Below, piece after piece: positions 8,158-17,429 of a stretch of 64,000 bases of DNA. The notes under the pieces are model-generated. The model saw only the letters and a list, made by a program, of their open reading frames with translations. It did no database searches and was not told where the DNA came from. Source of the stretch: Flavobacterium piscisymbiosum. GTDB lineage: Bacteria; Bacteroidota; Bacteroidia; Flavobacteriales; Flavobacteriaceae. The stretch is taken from positions 1,674,001-1,738,000 of the forward strand of contig NZ_JAJJMM010000001.1 of NCBI RefSeq assembly GCF_020905295.1, given 5' to 3'. Each line of letters opens with the position of its first letter. The first letter of the stretch is position 1. The position numbers and the translations under genes were made by a program.

Positions 8158-9762
8158 ATGGACAGTCACACAGTTTTCTCGCAATCGATTTCGTTAAATG
8201 ACTTAGGAATTGAAAATGCAAAAGTTCGTTACCAATTATCTGCTGATGAATTGCATGCGATCACTTTGCAATCAGGCCAAGGTGTCGAGAATTCTACAGG
8301 CGCATTGGCAATTAATACAGGTGAATTTACAGGGCGTTCTCCGCAGGATCGTTTTATTGTAAAAGATAGTATTACAGAGGATAAAGTTTGGTGGGGAAAT
8401 GTAAATATTCCTTTTGACCCAACAGCTTTTGAAAAATTGTATAATAAGGTAACTCAGTTTTTATCAAACAAAGAAGTTTTCGTTCGCGATTCTTATGTTT
8501 GTTCTGATCCTAATTATAGATTAAATGTTCGTGTTGTTACAGAAACGGCCTGGTCGAATTTGTTTTGCTACAATATGTTCTTAAGACCAGAAGAATCTGA
8601 ACTTGCAAATTTTACTCCGGAATGGACAGTAGTTTGTGCTCCAAGTTTTATGGCAGATCCTGCTGTAGACGGTACACGCCAGTCTAATTTTGCTATTTTA
8701 GATTTTACTAAAAAAATAGCACTTATTGGAGGAACGGGTTATACAGGAGAAATGAAAAAAGGGATTTTCTCTGCTTTAAACTTCATCTTACCGGTTTTCG
8801 AAAATACATTACCAATGCATTGCAGTGCCAATGTGGGTGAAGCCGGAGATACTGCTATTTTCTTTGGATTATCAGGAACAGGAAAAACAACTTTATCAGC
8901 AGATCCTGCCCGTAAGTTAATTGGAGACGATGAACACGGCTGGACAGCAGAAAATACGGTTTTTAATTTTGAAGGAGGTTGCTACGCAAAAGTGATCAAT
9001 TTAACCGAAGAAAACGAACCGGACATTTTTAGAGCGATCAAAAAAGGAGCGTTGTTAGAAAATGTGGTTTTCAAACCGGGAACAAACGAAGTAGATTATG
9101 ATGATGTTTCCATCACTCAAAATACACGTGTAAGTTACCCAATAACACATATCGATAATATTCAGCCTGGTTCTATCGGGCACAATCCTAAAAATATATT
9201 TTTCTTAACGGCAGATTCTTTCGGAATTTTGCCTCCAATCTCAAAATTAACTCCGGGTCAGGCGGCGTACCATTTTATCTCAGGATATACAGCAAAAGTT
9301 GCAGGAACAGAGGCAGGAGTTACAGAACCACAACCTAATTTCTCGGCTTGTTTTGGAGCACCATTTATGCCATTACACCCAACACGTTATGCCGAAATGC
9401 TAACCAAGAAAATGAAAGACGCAGACGTAAAAGTTTGGTTGATCAATACAGGTTGGACAGGCGGAGCATACGGAACAGGAACGCGTATGAAACTAAAATA
9501 TACCCGTGCCATGATTACCGCTGCATTAAACGGAGAATTGGACAATGTAGAATATAAAAATCATGCAGTATTTGGAATCGCAAAACCACAATCTTGCCCT
9601 AACGTTCCAACTGAAATTTTAAATCCTAGAAATACTTGGGAAGATCCTGAGTTATACGATAAAAAAGCATTAGAATTAGCGCAGAAATTCAAAGCGAATT
9701 TCGCCAAATTTGAAGAGTTTGCCAATGCTGAAATTTTAGCCGGCGCACCGATTACAGAATAA
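8158..9762 (+). CDS. pckA: phosphoenolpyruvate carboxykinase (ATP)
   Basis: A 534-residue enzyme of the usual length for the ATP-dependent family. It converts oxaloacetate and ATP to phosphoenolpyruvate, CO2 and ADP, the entry step of gluconeogenesis. Visible motifs: substrate-binding TGRSPQDRF (58-66), the PEPCK signature GGTGYTGEMKKGIF (191-204), the P-loop GLSGTGKTT (237-245), the metal-binding GDDEHGW, and the C-terminal NTGWTGGAYGTGTRMK. All key residues are present. It is monocistronic, with a strong terminator 21 bp downstream and a long 300-bp leader region that may carry carbon-source control. Confidence 0.97.
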   Translation: MDSHTVFSQSISLNDLGIENAKVRYQLSADELHAITLQSGQGVENSTGALAINTGEFTGRSPQDRFIVKDSITEDKVWWGNVNIPFDPTAFEKLYNKVTQFLSNKEVFVRDSYVCSDPNYRLNVRVVTETAWSNLFCYNMFLRPEESELANFTPEWTVVCAPSFMADPAVDGTRQSNFAILDFTKKIALIGGTGYTGEMKKGIFSALNFILPVFENTLPMHCSANVGEAGDTAIFFGLSGTGKTTLSADPARKLIGDDEHGWTAENTVFNFEGGCYAKVINLTEENEPDIFRAIKKGALLENVVFKPGTNEVDYDDVSITQNTRVSYPITHIDNIQPGSIGHNPKNIFFLTADSFGILPPISKLTPGQAAYHFISGYTAKVAGTEAGVTEPQPNFSACFGAPFMPLHPTRYAEMLTKKMKDADVKVWLINTGWTGGAYGTGTRMKLKYTRAMITAALNGELDNVEYKNHAVFGIAKPQSCPNVPTEILNPRNTWEDPELYDKKALELAQKFKANFAKFEEFANAEILAGAPITE

Positions 9763-9783
9763 GGAAGATTACTAATTCAAACT

Positions 9784-9816
9784 AAAAAAAGCTGTTCAGT
9801 GATGAACAGCTTTTTT
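9784..9816 (+). terminator. pckA terminator
   Basis: GCTGTTCA / TGAACAGC stem with a 4-nt loop, flanked by an A-run and a T-run. Confidence 0.88.
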
Positions 9817-9851
9817 GTTTTCTATGAAAATTTTGAAATGTAGTATTGTTA

Positions 9852-9972
9852 TGTCAGGCTGAGCGAAGTCGAAGCCCACGCAAAGCAATTCGACTTCGCT
9901 TTTTGACGCATTGAAAATGTGATTTAGTTTGCGGCTTTACGCTGCGGGGCTTCGACTTCGCTCAGCCTGACA
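9852..9972. repeat. palindromic element with perfect 25-bp arms
   Basis: TGTCAGGCTGAGCGAAGTCG (plus AAGCC) at 9852-9876 is repeated exactly inverted at 9948-9972. The 71-bp interior holds a further partial copy (TTCGACTTCGCTTTTTGAC). It lies between two convergent genes. Shorter versions of the same arm occur inside two coding regions in this window (17868-17918 and 31593-31616). Confidence 0.93.
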
Positions 9973-10053
9973 AATCGGGGGCTTAGTTTTTGTTTTAACT
10001 CACAGTTAAGAAACTGAAAACTGCGACTGCGACTGAAAACTGAAAACTGAATA

Positions 10054-11121
10054 CTATTTCTTAGCGTCGATACGTTTTTGCATTAAATCCCAGGCGTAAT
10101 AATGAAAAGTCATTCCGTTGCTCATGGCTACGAAAAGTCCGTTTTTGAAGTTTCCTCCTAAATTTACGCTGGTAACATCGGCACCATCGCATTCTATTGT
10201 TGATGTTGGAATTTCTGCTAACAAAGGATAATCGTTCGGATTACCTTTTGCACCTTCTCTTGGATAGACCATAAAAGTATTTGCTTGCTGGTTCGATACT
10301 AAAATATATCCAGTAGAATCTGTTTTTTTGTAAATGGCAATTCCCTCATTATCGGCTTTAAAACCAGTTTTTCCAAAAAGAGCCATTTCTTTATTATCGT
10401 TTAAAGCAGGATCGGCTTTGTATTTTCTGATTCCGAATTGTTCGTCGCAATATAAAATTGTTCCCAATTCATTATCAACCGCAATCGCTTCGATTTCTTT
10501 CTTTCCGCTATAAGCGCCAAATTTTCTAACCACTTTTGCTGTAGCAAATTTCCCGTTTCCTGAAAGTTCATATTGCCATAAATAACTTCCTGATGGTCCT
10601 GATTTTCTGCCTACGACAGCAAATATTTTTCCATCGCTTTTTCTTGTGTACAAAGCAATTCCCATGGGGTCACGTAATTCTTCTCCATCAAAAACAGAAA
10701 TTCCGCCGTTATCAATTGCTTTTAGATCTGGCAAACTAAAGATTCTTATTTTGTTTGATTCGCGTTCTGTGGTTACGGCAACGTCAACTTTTTTTCCGTC
10801 GATTACTAAACCGTAAGCGATATCAACATTATTCGGGCGTTTTAAAACTTCTGATTTTGCAACGGTTTTCCCTTTTAAATCAAAAGCATACAAACCACCA
10901 TCGGTATCTTTATCTGTTCCTACAATAATACTTTTAGAAGCATCTGTTGGATGAATCCAGATCGAAGGATCGTCTGTGTCGTGAGGTAAAGCTTCGGTAA
11001 CAACGGTTGGTTTTACTGCATTTGCAGCAATTGGAGCAAGTTTATCATCTTTACAAGCTATGAATAAAGTACTTAAAAGTAAAAATGCTATTATGGATTT
11101 ATTTTTCATTATGGATTTCAT
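10054..11121 (-). CDS. beta-propeller phytase lipoprotein
   Basis: A 355-residue exported 3-phytase of the six-bladed beta-propeller type. It removes phosphates from inositol hexakisphosphate using calcium. The signal peptide ends in the lipobox FIAC, so it should be a lipoprotein. Family hallmarks are DDPSIWIHP near residue 51, GTDKDTDGGLYAFDL, RPNNVDIAYG, the acidic pair in KKEIEAIAVDNELG, YCDEQFGIRKY and NEGIAIY. A second ATG four codons in (11109) gives MKNKSII and may be the true start. It lies 62 bp downstream of a TonB-dependent receptor on the same strand, suggesting a phytate-phosphate scavenging operon. A repeat with CTGAAAACTG units occupies 10005-10050 after its stop. Confidence 0.9.
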   Translation of the reverse strand: MKSIMKNKSIIAFLLLSTLFIACKDDKLAPIAANAVKPTVVTEALPHDTDDPSIWIHPTDASKSIIVGTDKDTDGGLYAFDLKGKTVAKSEVLKRPNNVDIAYGLVIDGKKVDVAVTTERESNKIRIFSLPDLKAIDNGGISVFDGEELRDPMGIALYTRKSDGKIFAVVGRKSGPSGSYLWQYELSGNGKFATAKVVRKFGAYSGKKEIEAIAVDNELGTILYCDEQFGIRKYKADPALNDNKEMALFGKTGFKADNEGIAIYKKTDSTGYILVSNQQANTFMVYPREGAKGNPNDYPLLAEIPTSTIECDGADVTSVNLGGNFKNGLFVAMSNGMTFHYYAWDLMQKRIDAKK

Positions 11122-11183
11122 TTTAATAAAACGAGACAGAACCGCTAAGTTCTGTCTAATTTAAGAATTTTATAAATTGATTA

Positions 11184-13994
11184 TTACAAGTCAAGTTTCA
11201 AACCAAAATTATATCGGGCCTGATAGTACTCTGCTTGTTTGGTATGCGCCTCAACTCCTTGATAGTAGCGTAAAGGCTGGTTAGTTAAATTGTTGGCTTC
11301 GGCAAAAAGACGAAGTTTTGGTGTAATCTTGTAAGAAGCATTAGCATCTAAGAAAAATTGTTTGTCGTAGTAACTGTCTTTATAAGATTCTGAACCCAAT
11401 TCATCTAAATAATCTGAAGTGAAATTGGTCGAAACTCTGGCAGAAAAACGTTTGTTTTCCCAAGATAAAGATCCATTAAACATATGTGGCGTTGTTCCCG
11501 GAAGACTTATGTTGTTTCTCTCGTTTCCGTCTTCGTCAGCAATTCCTTTTGCTTTAGATTTTGTGTAAGTGTAATTCAAATAGATACCAAATCCTTTAAG
11601 GAATTTCCCCGGAAGGAAATCTAACTGACGTTGAAAAGCAACTTCGAAACCATAAACGTCAACTGTATCTCCGTTTCTTGATTGTAAAAATGACCAGTTT
11701 TCTCCTGCCGGAATTGGGTTGGTTTGGTTAGGAAAATCAGCAGCAAATTTCGCGGCATCGTATTGATTGTCGCTATAATTGTAAATGAAATTATCTAATT
11801 TTTTGTAGAAAACTCCTCCAGAAATTAAACCAACAGATTTGAAATAATTCTCGGCCATGAAATCATAGTTGTAAGAGTAAGTGGCCTCAAGATCAGGATT
11901 TCCTGCAGTGATTTCTTTATCAGCAGCAATATTGTTTACATAAGGAGCTAATGCATAATAGTTAGGTCTTGCCAAAGCGGTTGTAACAGCGGCTCTTAAA
12001 ACTAAATCTTTTGTAGCATTATATTGCAAAGAGATACTTGGTAATAAATTAGTATAAGAGTTTTTTGTGTTGATTTGGCTTTCTAATTCTTCTTCATCTA
12101 AAACGCGGTTTCCGGTGTAATCAATATGAGTGTTTTCGACTCTGAAACCTAAAACCATAGATAGCTTATCGTTAAAATCCTGATCCCATCTTACATAGGC
12201 AGCATAAATACTTTCTTTTGCATTATAATTAACCGCTAAATATTCTGCAGGATCTGATGTTTTATCAAATAGCGTTGAATTGTTTAAATCTAAACTTCCT
12301 AAAAAGCTTGCAGAAGCGAAAGCTCCGGGAACATATTTGCTACCAGGATTAAAGTTTTTTCCATCATAATAACTGTTTGGAACTTCAGATAATAATTCGA
12401 TTCCGTCGTTGATTGGCTCGTAAGAATAGAACATATTATTTCTTTCTTTTTCTTTCAATCGAAGTCTAAGTCCTGTTCTTAATCTTCCTTTTTCAGATGG
12501 AATAATGCTGAAAGGAAAACGAATATTAACTTTTGCGCCAAATTCGCTTTCGCTCGTTTCATCTGTGTTTTCTGTAACGGAGTCAAATTTGAATTCATCT
12601 GTAGATTCTCCAACAGTTGTCATTAGCGGAAATCTGATATCAGATAAATCTTCCATCATTTCAAGACCTTTCTGACGGTATTCGATGTAACGTTCCTGTG
12701 GACGATATTCTCTTGCTTTTGCATAATTCGCTGACCAGTCTAAATCTAATTTAGAGTTGATTAAATGTTCTCCTCGAATAGAATAATTCTGAACACGTTG
12801 ATCTTCTAATCTTCTGTTTTTATTACGATCATTATCAACTCCACCTTTTGTCTGACGTTTTACACGACCTTCAAAACCTGTAATTTGTTCACCATTATAA
12901 ATAGGTTCGATATCATCATAAGTAGTTCTAAAACGGTTTTCTCTGTCGTCTCTCCAGTTATAAATGGCATTGGCAAAAATGGTATTATTTTCGTCAAATT
13001 TATAATCTAAAGCTACAGATCCGCTACGGCGAATACGCTGTACATCATATTTTCTAATTTCTGAAGCTTGCAGATATTCATTCCCGAATTCATCTTTTAC
13101 CCATTCGTTTTCGATATTATCAGAACCGTAGTTTACGTTATTATACGATCCGCTAAAAACTGCTCCCAATTTATTATCTAAAAAACGATTTCCGTACACT
13201 AATCCAGCTGTATAAGTAGCGTGCTCACGAATTGGCATATAACCACCCGCAACCGTTGCAGAGATTCTTTCGCCATTTGGAGTCGCTCTGGTTACTAAAT
13301 TTACAGAACCTCCAATTGCATCAGCATCCATGTCTGAAGTCAGTGTTTTGTTTACTTCGATAGTCGAAATCATATCAGACGGAATTAAATCCATTTGAAC
13401 GTTTCTGTTGTCTCCTTCTGCAGATGGAATTCGGTCACCATTTAAAGTTACCGAGTTCAAAGACGGAGCCAAACCTCTAATAATAATGTTACGCGCTTCA
13501 CCCTGATCATTTTGCATAGTGATACCCGGAACACGTTTTAAAGCGTCTCCAACGTTAGCATCCGGAAAACGACCCATTTGATCAGATGAAATGATGTTTC
13601 CGATATTTTTACTGTTTTTTTGCTGGTTCAACGCTTTGGCCTGACCTTTCAGGATGTCTCCAACAACCACTTCGTTCAATTCAGTTCCTGAAGTTTTAAG
13701 AGCAAAATCGATCACGTTATTCTTGCCTTGTTCTACAGTGATTTCCTGTGTAATGGCGGTATATCCTATATATTTTACTTCTACTTTATACGTTCCAACA
13801 TTGATGTTTAATAATTCAAAACGACCGTTGTAATCTGAAACCGTGTATTTGTTTTCACCAACAATTTGAATCATGGCTCCCGGTAAAGGAAGCTTGTCAT
13901 CAATATCTAAAATTTTTCCTGAAATTATGGCTTTTTGGGCATAACCCGAAAAGGCTAATAGCATGAATGTTACTACTAAATAAATTTTTTTCAT
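11184..13994 (-). CDS. TonB-dependent receptor (phytase-linked)
   Basis: A 936-residue outer-membrane receptor. A signal peptide (ends GYAQ) is followed by a carboxypeptidase-like regulatory domain (ISGKILDIDDKLPLPGAMI to about residue 110), a TonB-box-like ELNEVVV, a plug domain (IGNIISSDQMGRFPDANVGDALKRVPGI, NRNVQMDLIPSDMISTIEV) and a beta-barrel ending in an aromatic-poor LKLDL. The open frame extends 30 codons further, to 14084, but the Met at 13994 starts a proper signal peptide and is preferred. Its position directly upstream of the phytase gene suggests that it imports phytate, lower inositol phosphates or a phosphate-linked ligand. The ligand is inferred from context only. Confidence 0.9.
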   Translation of the reverse strand: MKKIYLVVTFMLLAFSGYAQKAIISGKILDIDDKLPLPGAMIQIVGENKYTVSDYNGRFELLNINVGTYKVEVKYIGYTAITQEITVEQGKNNVIDFALKTSGTELNEVVVGDILKGQAKALNQQKNSKNIGNIISSDQMGRFPDANVGDALKRVPGITMQNDQGEARNIIIRGLAPSLNSVTLNGDRIPSAEGDNRNVQMDLIPSDMISTIEVNKTLTSDMDADAIGGSVNLVTRATPNGERISATVAGGYMPIREHATYTAGLVYGNRFLDNKLGAVFSGSYNNVNYGSDNIENEWVKDEFGNEYLQASEIRKYDVQRIRRSGSVALDYKFDENNTIFANAIYNWRDDRENRFRTTYDDIEPIYNGEQITGFEGRVKRQTKGGVDNDRNKNRRLEDQRVQNYSIRGEHLINSKLDLDWSANYAKAREYRPQERYIEYRQKGLEMMEDLSDIRFPLMTTVGESTDEFKFDSVTENTDETSESEFGAKVNIRFPFSIIPSEKGRLRTGLRLRLKEKERNNMFYSYEPINDGIELLSEVPNSYYDGKNFNPGSKYVPGAFASASFLGSLDLNNSTLFDKTSDPAEYLAVNYNAKESIYAAYVRWDQDFNDKLSMVLGFRVENTHIDYTGNRVLDEEELESQINTKNSYTNLLPSISLQYNATKDLVLRAAVTTALARPNYYALAPYVNNIAADKEITAGNPDLEATYSYNYDFMAENYFKSVGLISGGVFYKKLDNFIYNYSDNQYDAAKFAADFPNQTNPIPAGENWSFLQSRNGDTVDVYGFEVAFQRQLDFLPGKFLKGFGIYLNYTYTKSKAKGIADEDGNERNNISLPGTTPHMFNGSLSWENKRFSARVSTNFTSDYLDELGSESYKDSYYDKQFFLDANASYKITPKLRLFAEANNLTNQPLRYYQGVEAHTKQAEYYQARYNFGLKLDL

Positions 13995-14190
13995 TGTGTT
14001 TAGTTTGATTTTCTGCGAATCTAGAACCTTAATGTTACTAAAGACGTTCGAAAAAATTAACATAGTGTTATGATTCCTTCCCAAGATTAGAAATAGATTA
14101 ATGTTAAAATAACATTTAATAAAAAAGGAATTTTTATAAGCACAACATAAAACAAATCAACTATTTAACACAGAATTAAATTTTTGGCGC

Positions 14191-14198
14191 TAAATTTG
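14191..14198 (+). promoter_or_regulatory. -7 type promoter element of the DUF4407 gene
   Basis: TAAATTTG fits TAnnTTTG, 62 nt before the ATG. No clear -33 element was found. Confidence 0.35.
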
Positions 14199-14260
14199 CC
14201 TTATCACACGAGCCTGAAGGGCGAACTGACGAAGTAATCATCAATCAAAAATCATCAATC

Positions 14261-15361
14261 ATGTTAAAACAATTTTTTATCCTGTGTTCAGGAGCTGATC
14301 GTGACCTGCTCGAAGGTTGCTCAGAAGGCGAACAAACCAAATATGTTGGTATTGGCGCCACCGTTTTCTTTACCGCCGTTATGGCTTTTTTAGCCAGTGC
14401 TTATGCGCTTTTTACTGTTTTCGACTCTATTTATCCGGCGATAGCTTTTGGGTTTGTCTGGAGTTTACTGATTTTTAATCTGGACCGATTTATTGTTTCT
14501 ACGATTAAAAAAAGAGATCGTTTTTTTGATGAATTTCTACAAGCAACACCCAGAATAATGTTGGCGGTTATTATTGCTATCGTAATTTCGAAACCTTTGG
14601 AGATTAAAATTTTCGAAAAAGAAATTAATACTGTTTTATTGAAAGAAAAAAACGAAATGGAATTGGCCAACAAAAAACAAGTTGGTAATTATTTCAAATC
14701 AGATTTAGATAAAAATAAGGCTGAGATTGCGGCTTTAAAAACAGATATTGTGAATAAAGAGAAAGAAGTAAATGCACTTTATTCTACTTATATCACAGAG
14801 GCTGAAGGAACTACCGGAACTAAAAAACTCGGGAAAGGTCCAGTTTATAAAGAGAAGAGAGAAAAACACGATGCGGCATTAAAAGAATTTGAAACCCTAA
14901 AAGCGACAAATGAAGCTAAAATTGCCGACAAAGAAAAAACAGGCAAACAATTGCAAGCTGATTTAGATAAAAAAGTATCGCAAACACAGCCCATCATTGA
15001 AGGTTTTGACGGACTAATGGCGCGTATTAATGCCTTGGATAAATTGCCATGGCTGCCGTCATTCTTTATTATGCTGTTATTTTTGGCGATCGAAACCTCT
15101 CCAATTATTGCAAAGCTTTTAGCTCCAAAAGGCGAATTCGATTTCAAGCAAGAAGAAGCCGAAACTGCCATGAAAGCAACTTTGACACAAAACAAATATC
15201 AACGTGATTTATTGGTAAAAACCAGCGCCCAAATGCATGATAAAGTTTATGCTGATATCGCCGAAGATAAAAGCCTGTACGATTTACAGCGTAAAAATGC
15301 AACGGAGTTATTAGAACTGCAATCACATAGTTTTGTAGAAAAACAGAAAGCAACTTTGTAA
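14261..15361 (+). CDS. DUF4407 membrane protein with coiled coil
   Basis: A 366-residue integral membrane protein. Three hydrophobic segments occupy about residues 28-50, 55-72 and 95-112. A long charged, coiled-coil-like region (about 118-245) follows, then a fourth membrane segment (about 262-285) and a cytosolic tail. The start, with ILCSGADRDLLEGCSEGEQTKYVGIGATV, and the FNLDRFIVSTI motif mark the DUF4407 family. No biochemical function is established. Monocistronic; followed by a repeat and a bidirectional terminator shared with the convergent gene. Confidence 0.85.
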   Translation: MLKQFFILCSGADRDLLEGCSEGEQTKYVGIGATVFFTAVMAFLASAYALFTVFDSIYPAIAFGFVWSLLIFNLDRFIVSTIKKRDRFFDEFLQATPRIMLAVIIAIVISKPLEIKIFEKEINTVLLKEKNEMELANKKQVGNYFKSDLDKNKAEIAALKTDIVNKEKEVNALYSTYITEAEGTTGTKKLGKGPVYKEKREKHDAALKEFETLKATNEAKIADKEKTGKQLQADLDKKVSQTQPIIEGFDGLMARINALDKLPWLPSFFIMLLFLAIETSPIIAKLLAPKGEFDFKQEEAETAMKATLTQNKYQRDLLVKTSAQMHDKVYADIAEDKSLYDLQRKNATELLELQSHSFVEKQKATL

Positions 15362-15365
15362 AGGG

Positions 15366-15497
15366 CTTAACCGCAAGGAGCGCAAAGGAATGCGCAAAGT
15401 TCGCAAGTTTATATAAAAGAAAAACCATCAGCTATGAAACTGATGGTTTTTTTCTTTGCGAACCTTGCGTAAAATCCTTGCGCTCCTTGCGGTTAAG
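15366..15497. repeat. arm pair CTTAACCGCAAGG... around a terminator (no cargo)
   Basis: 15366-15388 and the inverted copy 15476-15497 match over 22 bases with one indel. They enclose further CGCAAAG/CTTTGCG units and the hairpin at 15421-15453. The pair fills the whole gap between two convergent stop codons. Confidence 0.9.
15421..15453. terminator. bidirectional terminator between convergent genes
   Basis: AAAACCATCAG / CTGATGGTTTT hairpin flanked by A- and T-runs, centred between the convergent stops at 15361 and 15506. Confidence 0.85.
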
Positions 15498-15505
15498 GAA
15501 GATTT

Positions 15506-16231
15506 TTACATATAGCTCAATATTTCTTTTTTGTAAGCATCATATTCACCTTGCATGATTAAACCGTTATCAAGTAATTTTTTATAATTCTGTAATTTAT
15601 CAAAAAGTTCTTCTTTAGATAAATCACTTAATTTACGATCTCCTGTTGCAGGTTGTGCGGGCTGAATTGGCTCATAAGTTTCTGTATAAGATGGAGTAGT
15701 AGCCGGCATGATTTCAGCATAATTGGTTACTTCTTCTGTTTCAACTTCTTCAACTTCTTCGACTTCATCTTCAAGATCATCTTCTTCCTCAATAACTTGT
15801 GCAGTTTCTACGATTTGCGTTTCGGCAACAATAGGATTTTTTATTAGATCTAATTGTTCTTTAGCGTAAGTGTAAATTTTTCTCGCCTGAATTTTCGGAA
15901 TGTAATCAATCGAAATTGATAAATCAGTATTGGTATTAAATGAAAATTCTGAACCTAAAATGTTTTCTTTTACAAAAGCACCCGCAACATTATCCCAAGT
16001 ATAATCTGTAAAATCCATTGAAAGACCTAAATTTTTAGGCTGACAAATAATGATTCGTTTGTTTGTTAATACAATACTATCAGGAAAAACAGTAATTGCC
16101 GGTTTTTTTTGAACGGCAATATATCCAATTTCTTCACCTTTCATCAATAAATCATGGAGTTTTGAAGTGATTTTTTCAATCGCTTTTGGATCTTGTTCTT
16201 CGTTCAGAAATTTTTTAAATTGTTCTTTCAT
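15506..16231 (-). CDS. bacterial PH-domain protein with C-terminal SHOCT motif
   Basis: A 241-residue soluble protein. Residues about 30-130 look like a bacterial pleckstrin-homology fold (GEEIGYIAVQKK, VLTNKRIIICQPK, WDNVAGAFVKENILGSEFSF). An acidic, low-complexity linker follows (about 145-175, runs of Glu/Asp and Val). The last 40 residues form a SHOCT-type helix pair (LSDLSKEELFDKLQNYKKLLDNGLIMQGEYDAYKKEIL). SHOCT motifs mediate oligomerisation; the role of such proteins is unknown. It is first after the bidirectional terminator and last in a minus-strand run. Confidence 0.75.
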   Translation of the reverse strand: MKEQFKKFLNEEQDPKAIEKITSKLHDLLMKGEEIGYIAVQKKPAITVFPDSIVLTNKRIIICQPKNLGLSMDFTDYTWDNVAGAFVKENILGSEFSFNTNTDLSISIDYIPKIQARKIYTYAKEQLDLIKNPIVAETQIVETAQVIEEEDDLEDEVEEVEEVETEEVTNYAEIMPATTPSYTETYEPIQPAQPATGDRKLSDLSKEELFDKLQNYKKLLDNGLIMQGEYDAYKKEILSYM

Positions 16232-16234
16232 ATT

Positions 16235-16280
16235 TTTATAAGTTGCTAAGTTATCTAGTAACTAAGTTGCTAAGTTTTTT
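16235..16280. repeat. AAGTTGCTAAGTT-type repeat
   Basis: Two AAGTTGCTAAG copies around TATCTAGTAACT form a quasi-palindrome in the 71-bp gap between the PH/SHOCT start and the MmcQ stop. Related sequence is at 3290-3322 and 3975-4015. Confidence 0.6.
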
Positions 16281-16302
16281 TCTTACGATGCAAATGTAAT
16301 GC

Positions 16303-16674
16303 CTAATTTTCTAATTCAATAATTTCATTCTGAATTTTCTTTGTCAAACTTTTGAAAACCAATTCATACGAATGATCGATTAATTCTTTGACCAAATTGT
16401 TGGATAAATTTCCGTTTAAAGCAATCGTATTCCAGTGTACTTTGCTCATATGGAAACCTGGTTTTATCTCGTCATATTCTGCTCTCAGTTCCTGTGCACG
16501 TTCAGGATCACATTTTAAATTTACCGAAGGTTCGTTTTTCTCCCACTGAGAAAGTGAGGATAAAGCAAACATTTTTCCGCCCACTTTAAACACTAAAGTA
16601 TCTTCATCAAAAGGAAAATGTTCGCTGACACCTTTTTTCGAAAGACAATATTCGTAATACGTTTCCAGATTCAT
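16303..16674 (-). CDS. MmcQ/YjbR family protein
   Basis: A 123-residue cytoplasmic protein with the CyaY-like fold typical of MmcQ/YjbR. The N-terminal NLETYYEYCLSKKGVSEHFPFDEDTLVFKV, the central KMFAL and VNLKCDPERAQELR, and the late HMSKVHWNTI are family landmarks. The family was named for a suggested DNA-binding ability, but no function is firmly established. It follows the DUF4260 gene by 8 bp and is probably cotranscribed. Confidence 0.85.
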   Translation of the reverse strand: MNLETYYEYCLSKKGVSEHFPFDEDTLVFKVGGKMFALSSLSQWEKNEPSVNLKCDPERAQELRAEYDEIKPGFHMSKVHWNTIALNGNLSNNLVKELIDHSYELVFKSLTKKIQNEIIELEN

Positions 16675-16682
16675 ATTATTTC

Positions 16683-17033
16683 TTATTTACCAATTTCACC
16701 TAAATGCGTGTATTTAAAACCCTTTTCATATTTTAACCCGTAACCAAAAATCCGATCCATTGCAGAATGTGAAAATAAAATAATTCCGGCTAACTGAATC
16801 GTTTCAATACCTAAATAATATCCTAAAGCATAAATTAAAAGCGCAATTCCTTTATGATGGAATATGTTGTAAAAAAACGCACCGCTTTTGTTGCCAAAAA
16901 GATAACCCAACATAGATAAATCCGGAGCTAAAATCAATACTAAAAACCACCACCATTCAAAATTTAAACGGTTGAATAAAAAGATTCCGAGGATAAATAA
17001 AGCCGCTTCTTCGAGTTTGATTATTGTTTTCAT
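16683..17033 (-). CDS. DUF4260 membrane protein
   Basis: A 116-residue small membrane protein with three to four hydrophobic segments. Landmarks are NRLNFEWWWF, LAPDLSMLGYLFGNKSGAFFYNIFHH and FSHSAMDRIFGYGLKY, all typical of DUF4260. Function unknown. Its start overlaps the stop of the acetyltransferase gene by 4 bp, indicating translational coupling. Confidence 0.85.
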   Translation of the reverse strand: MKTIIKLEEAALFILGIFLFNRLNFEWWWFLVLILAPDLSMLGYLFGNKSGAFFYNIFHHKGIALLIYALGYYLGIETIQLAGIILFSHSAMDRIFGYGLKYEKGFKYTHLGEIGK

Positions 17034-17428
17034 AGTTTTTTTTCCATCATTTTTTCAGGATGTTTCAATTCTGTAAAACCAAATTTACGATATAAAAAGT
17101 GTGCATCGGTTGTCGCTAATCTCCAAATTTGAATGTTTTTAAGAATGGGTTCGTTCATCATATTTTCGATTAAAATAGACGAATATCCTTTTCCACGATG
17201 TTCTTCACTAATAAACACATCCATTACATAACCAAAAACGACGTAATCTGTAATGACTCTCGCAAAACCAATTTGTTTATCGTTCAGATAAATTCCAAAA
17301 CAAACCGAAGCATCAATTGTTGTCTGCACTTCTTCGATCGTTCGACCTGCAGCCCAGTAAATATCTTTGAGAAAATTTTGTATGAACGGAACGTCAAGTT
17401 TAGTTTTATCTGTTGAAACGGTAATCAT
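17030..17428 (-). CDS. GNAT family N-acetyltransferase
   Basis: A 132-residue acetyltransferase. Acetyl-CoA-binding motif A is visible as VMDVFISEEHRGKGYSSILIENMM (about 70-93), with the R/QxxGxG/A element RGKGYS. The C-terminal motif B has WRLATTDAHFLYRKFGF. Substrate cannot be predicted. It is first of a coupled trio with the DUF4260 and MmcQ genes. Confidence 0.88.
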   Translation of the reverse strand: MITVSTDKTKLDVPFIQNFLKDIYWAAGRTIEEVQTTIDASVCFGIYLNDKQIGFARVITDYVVFGYVMDVFISEEHRGKGYSSILIENMMNEPILKNIQIWRLATTDAHFLYRKFGFTELKHPEKMMEKKL

Positions 17429-17429
17429 A

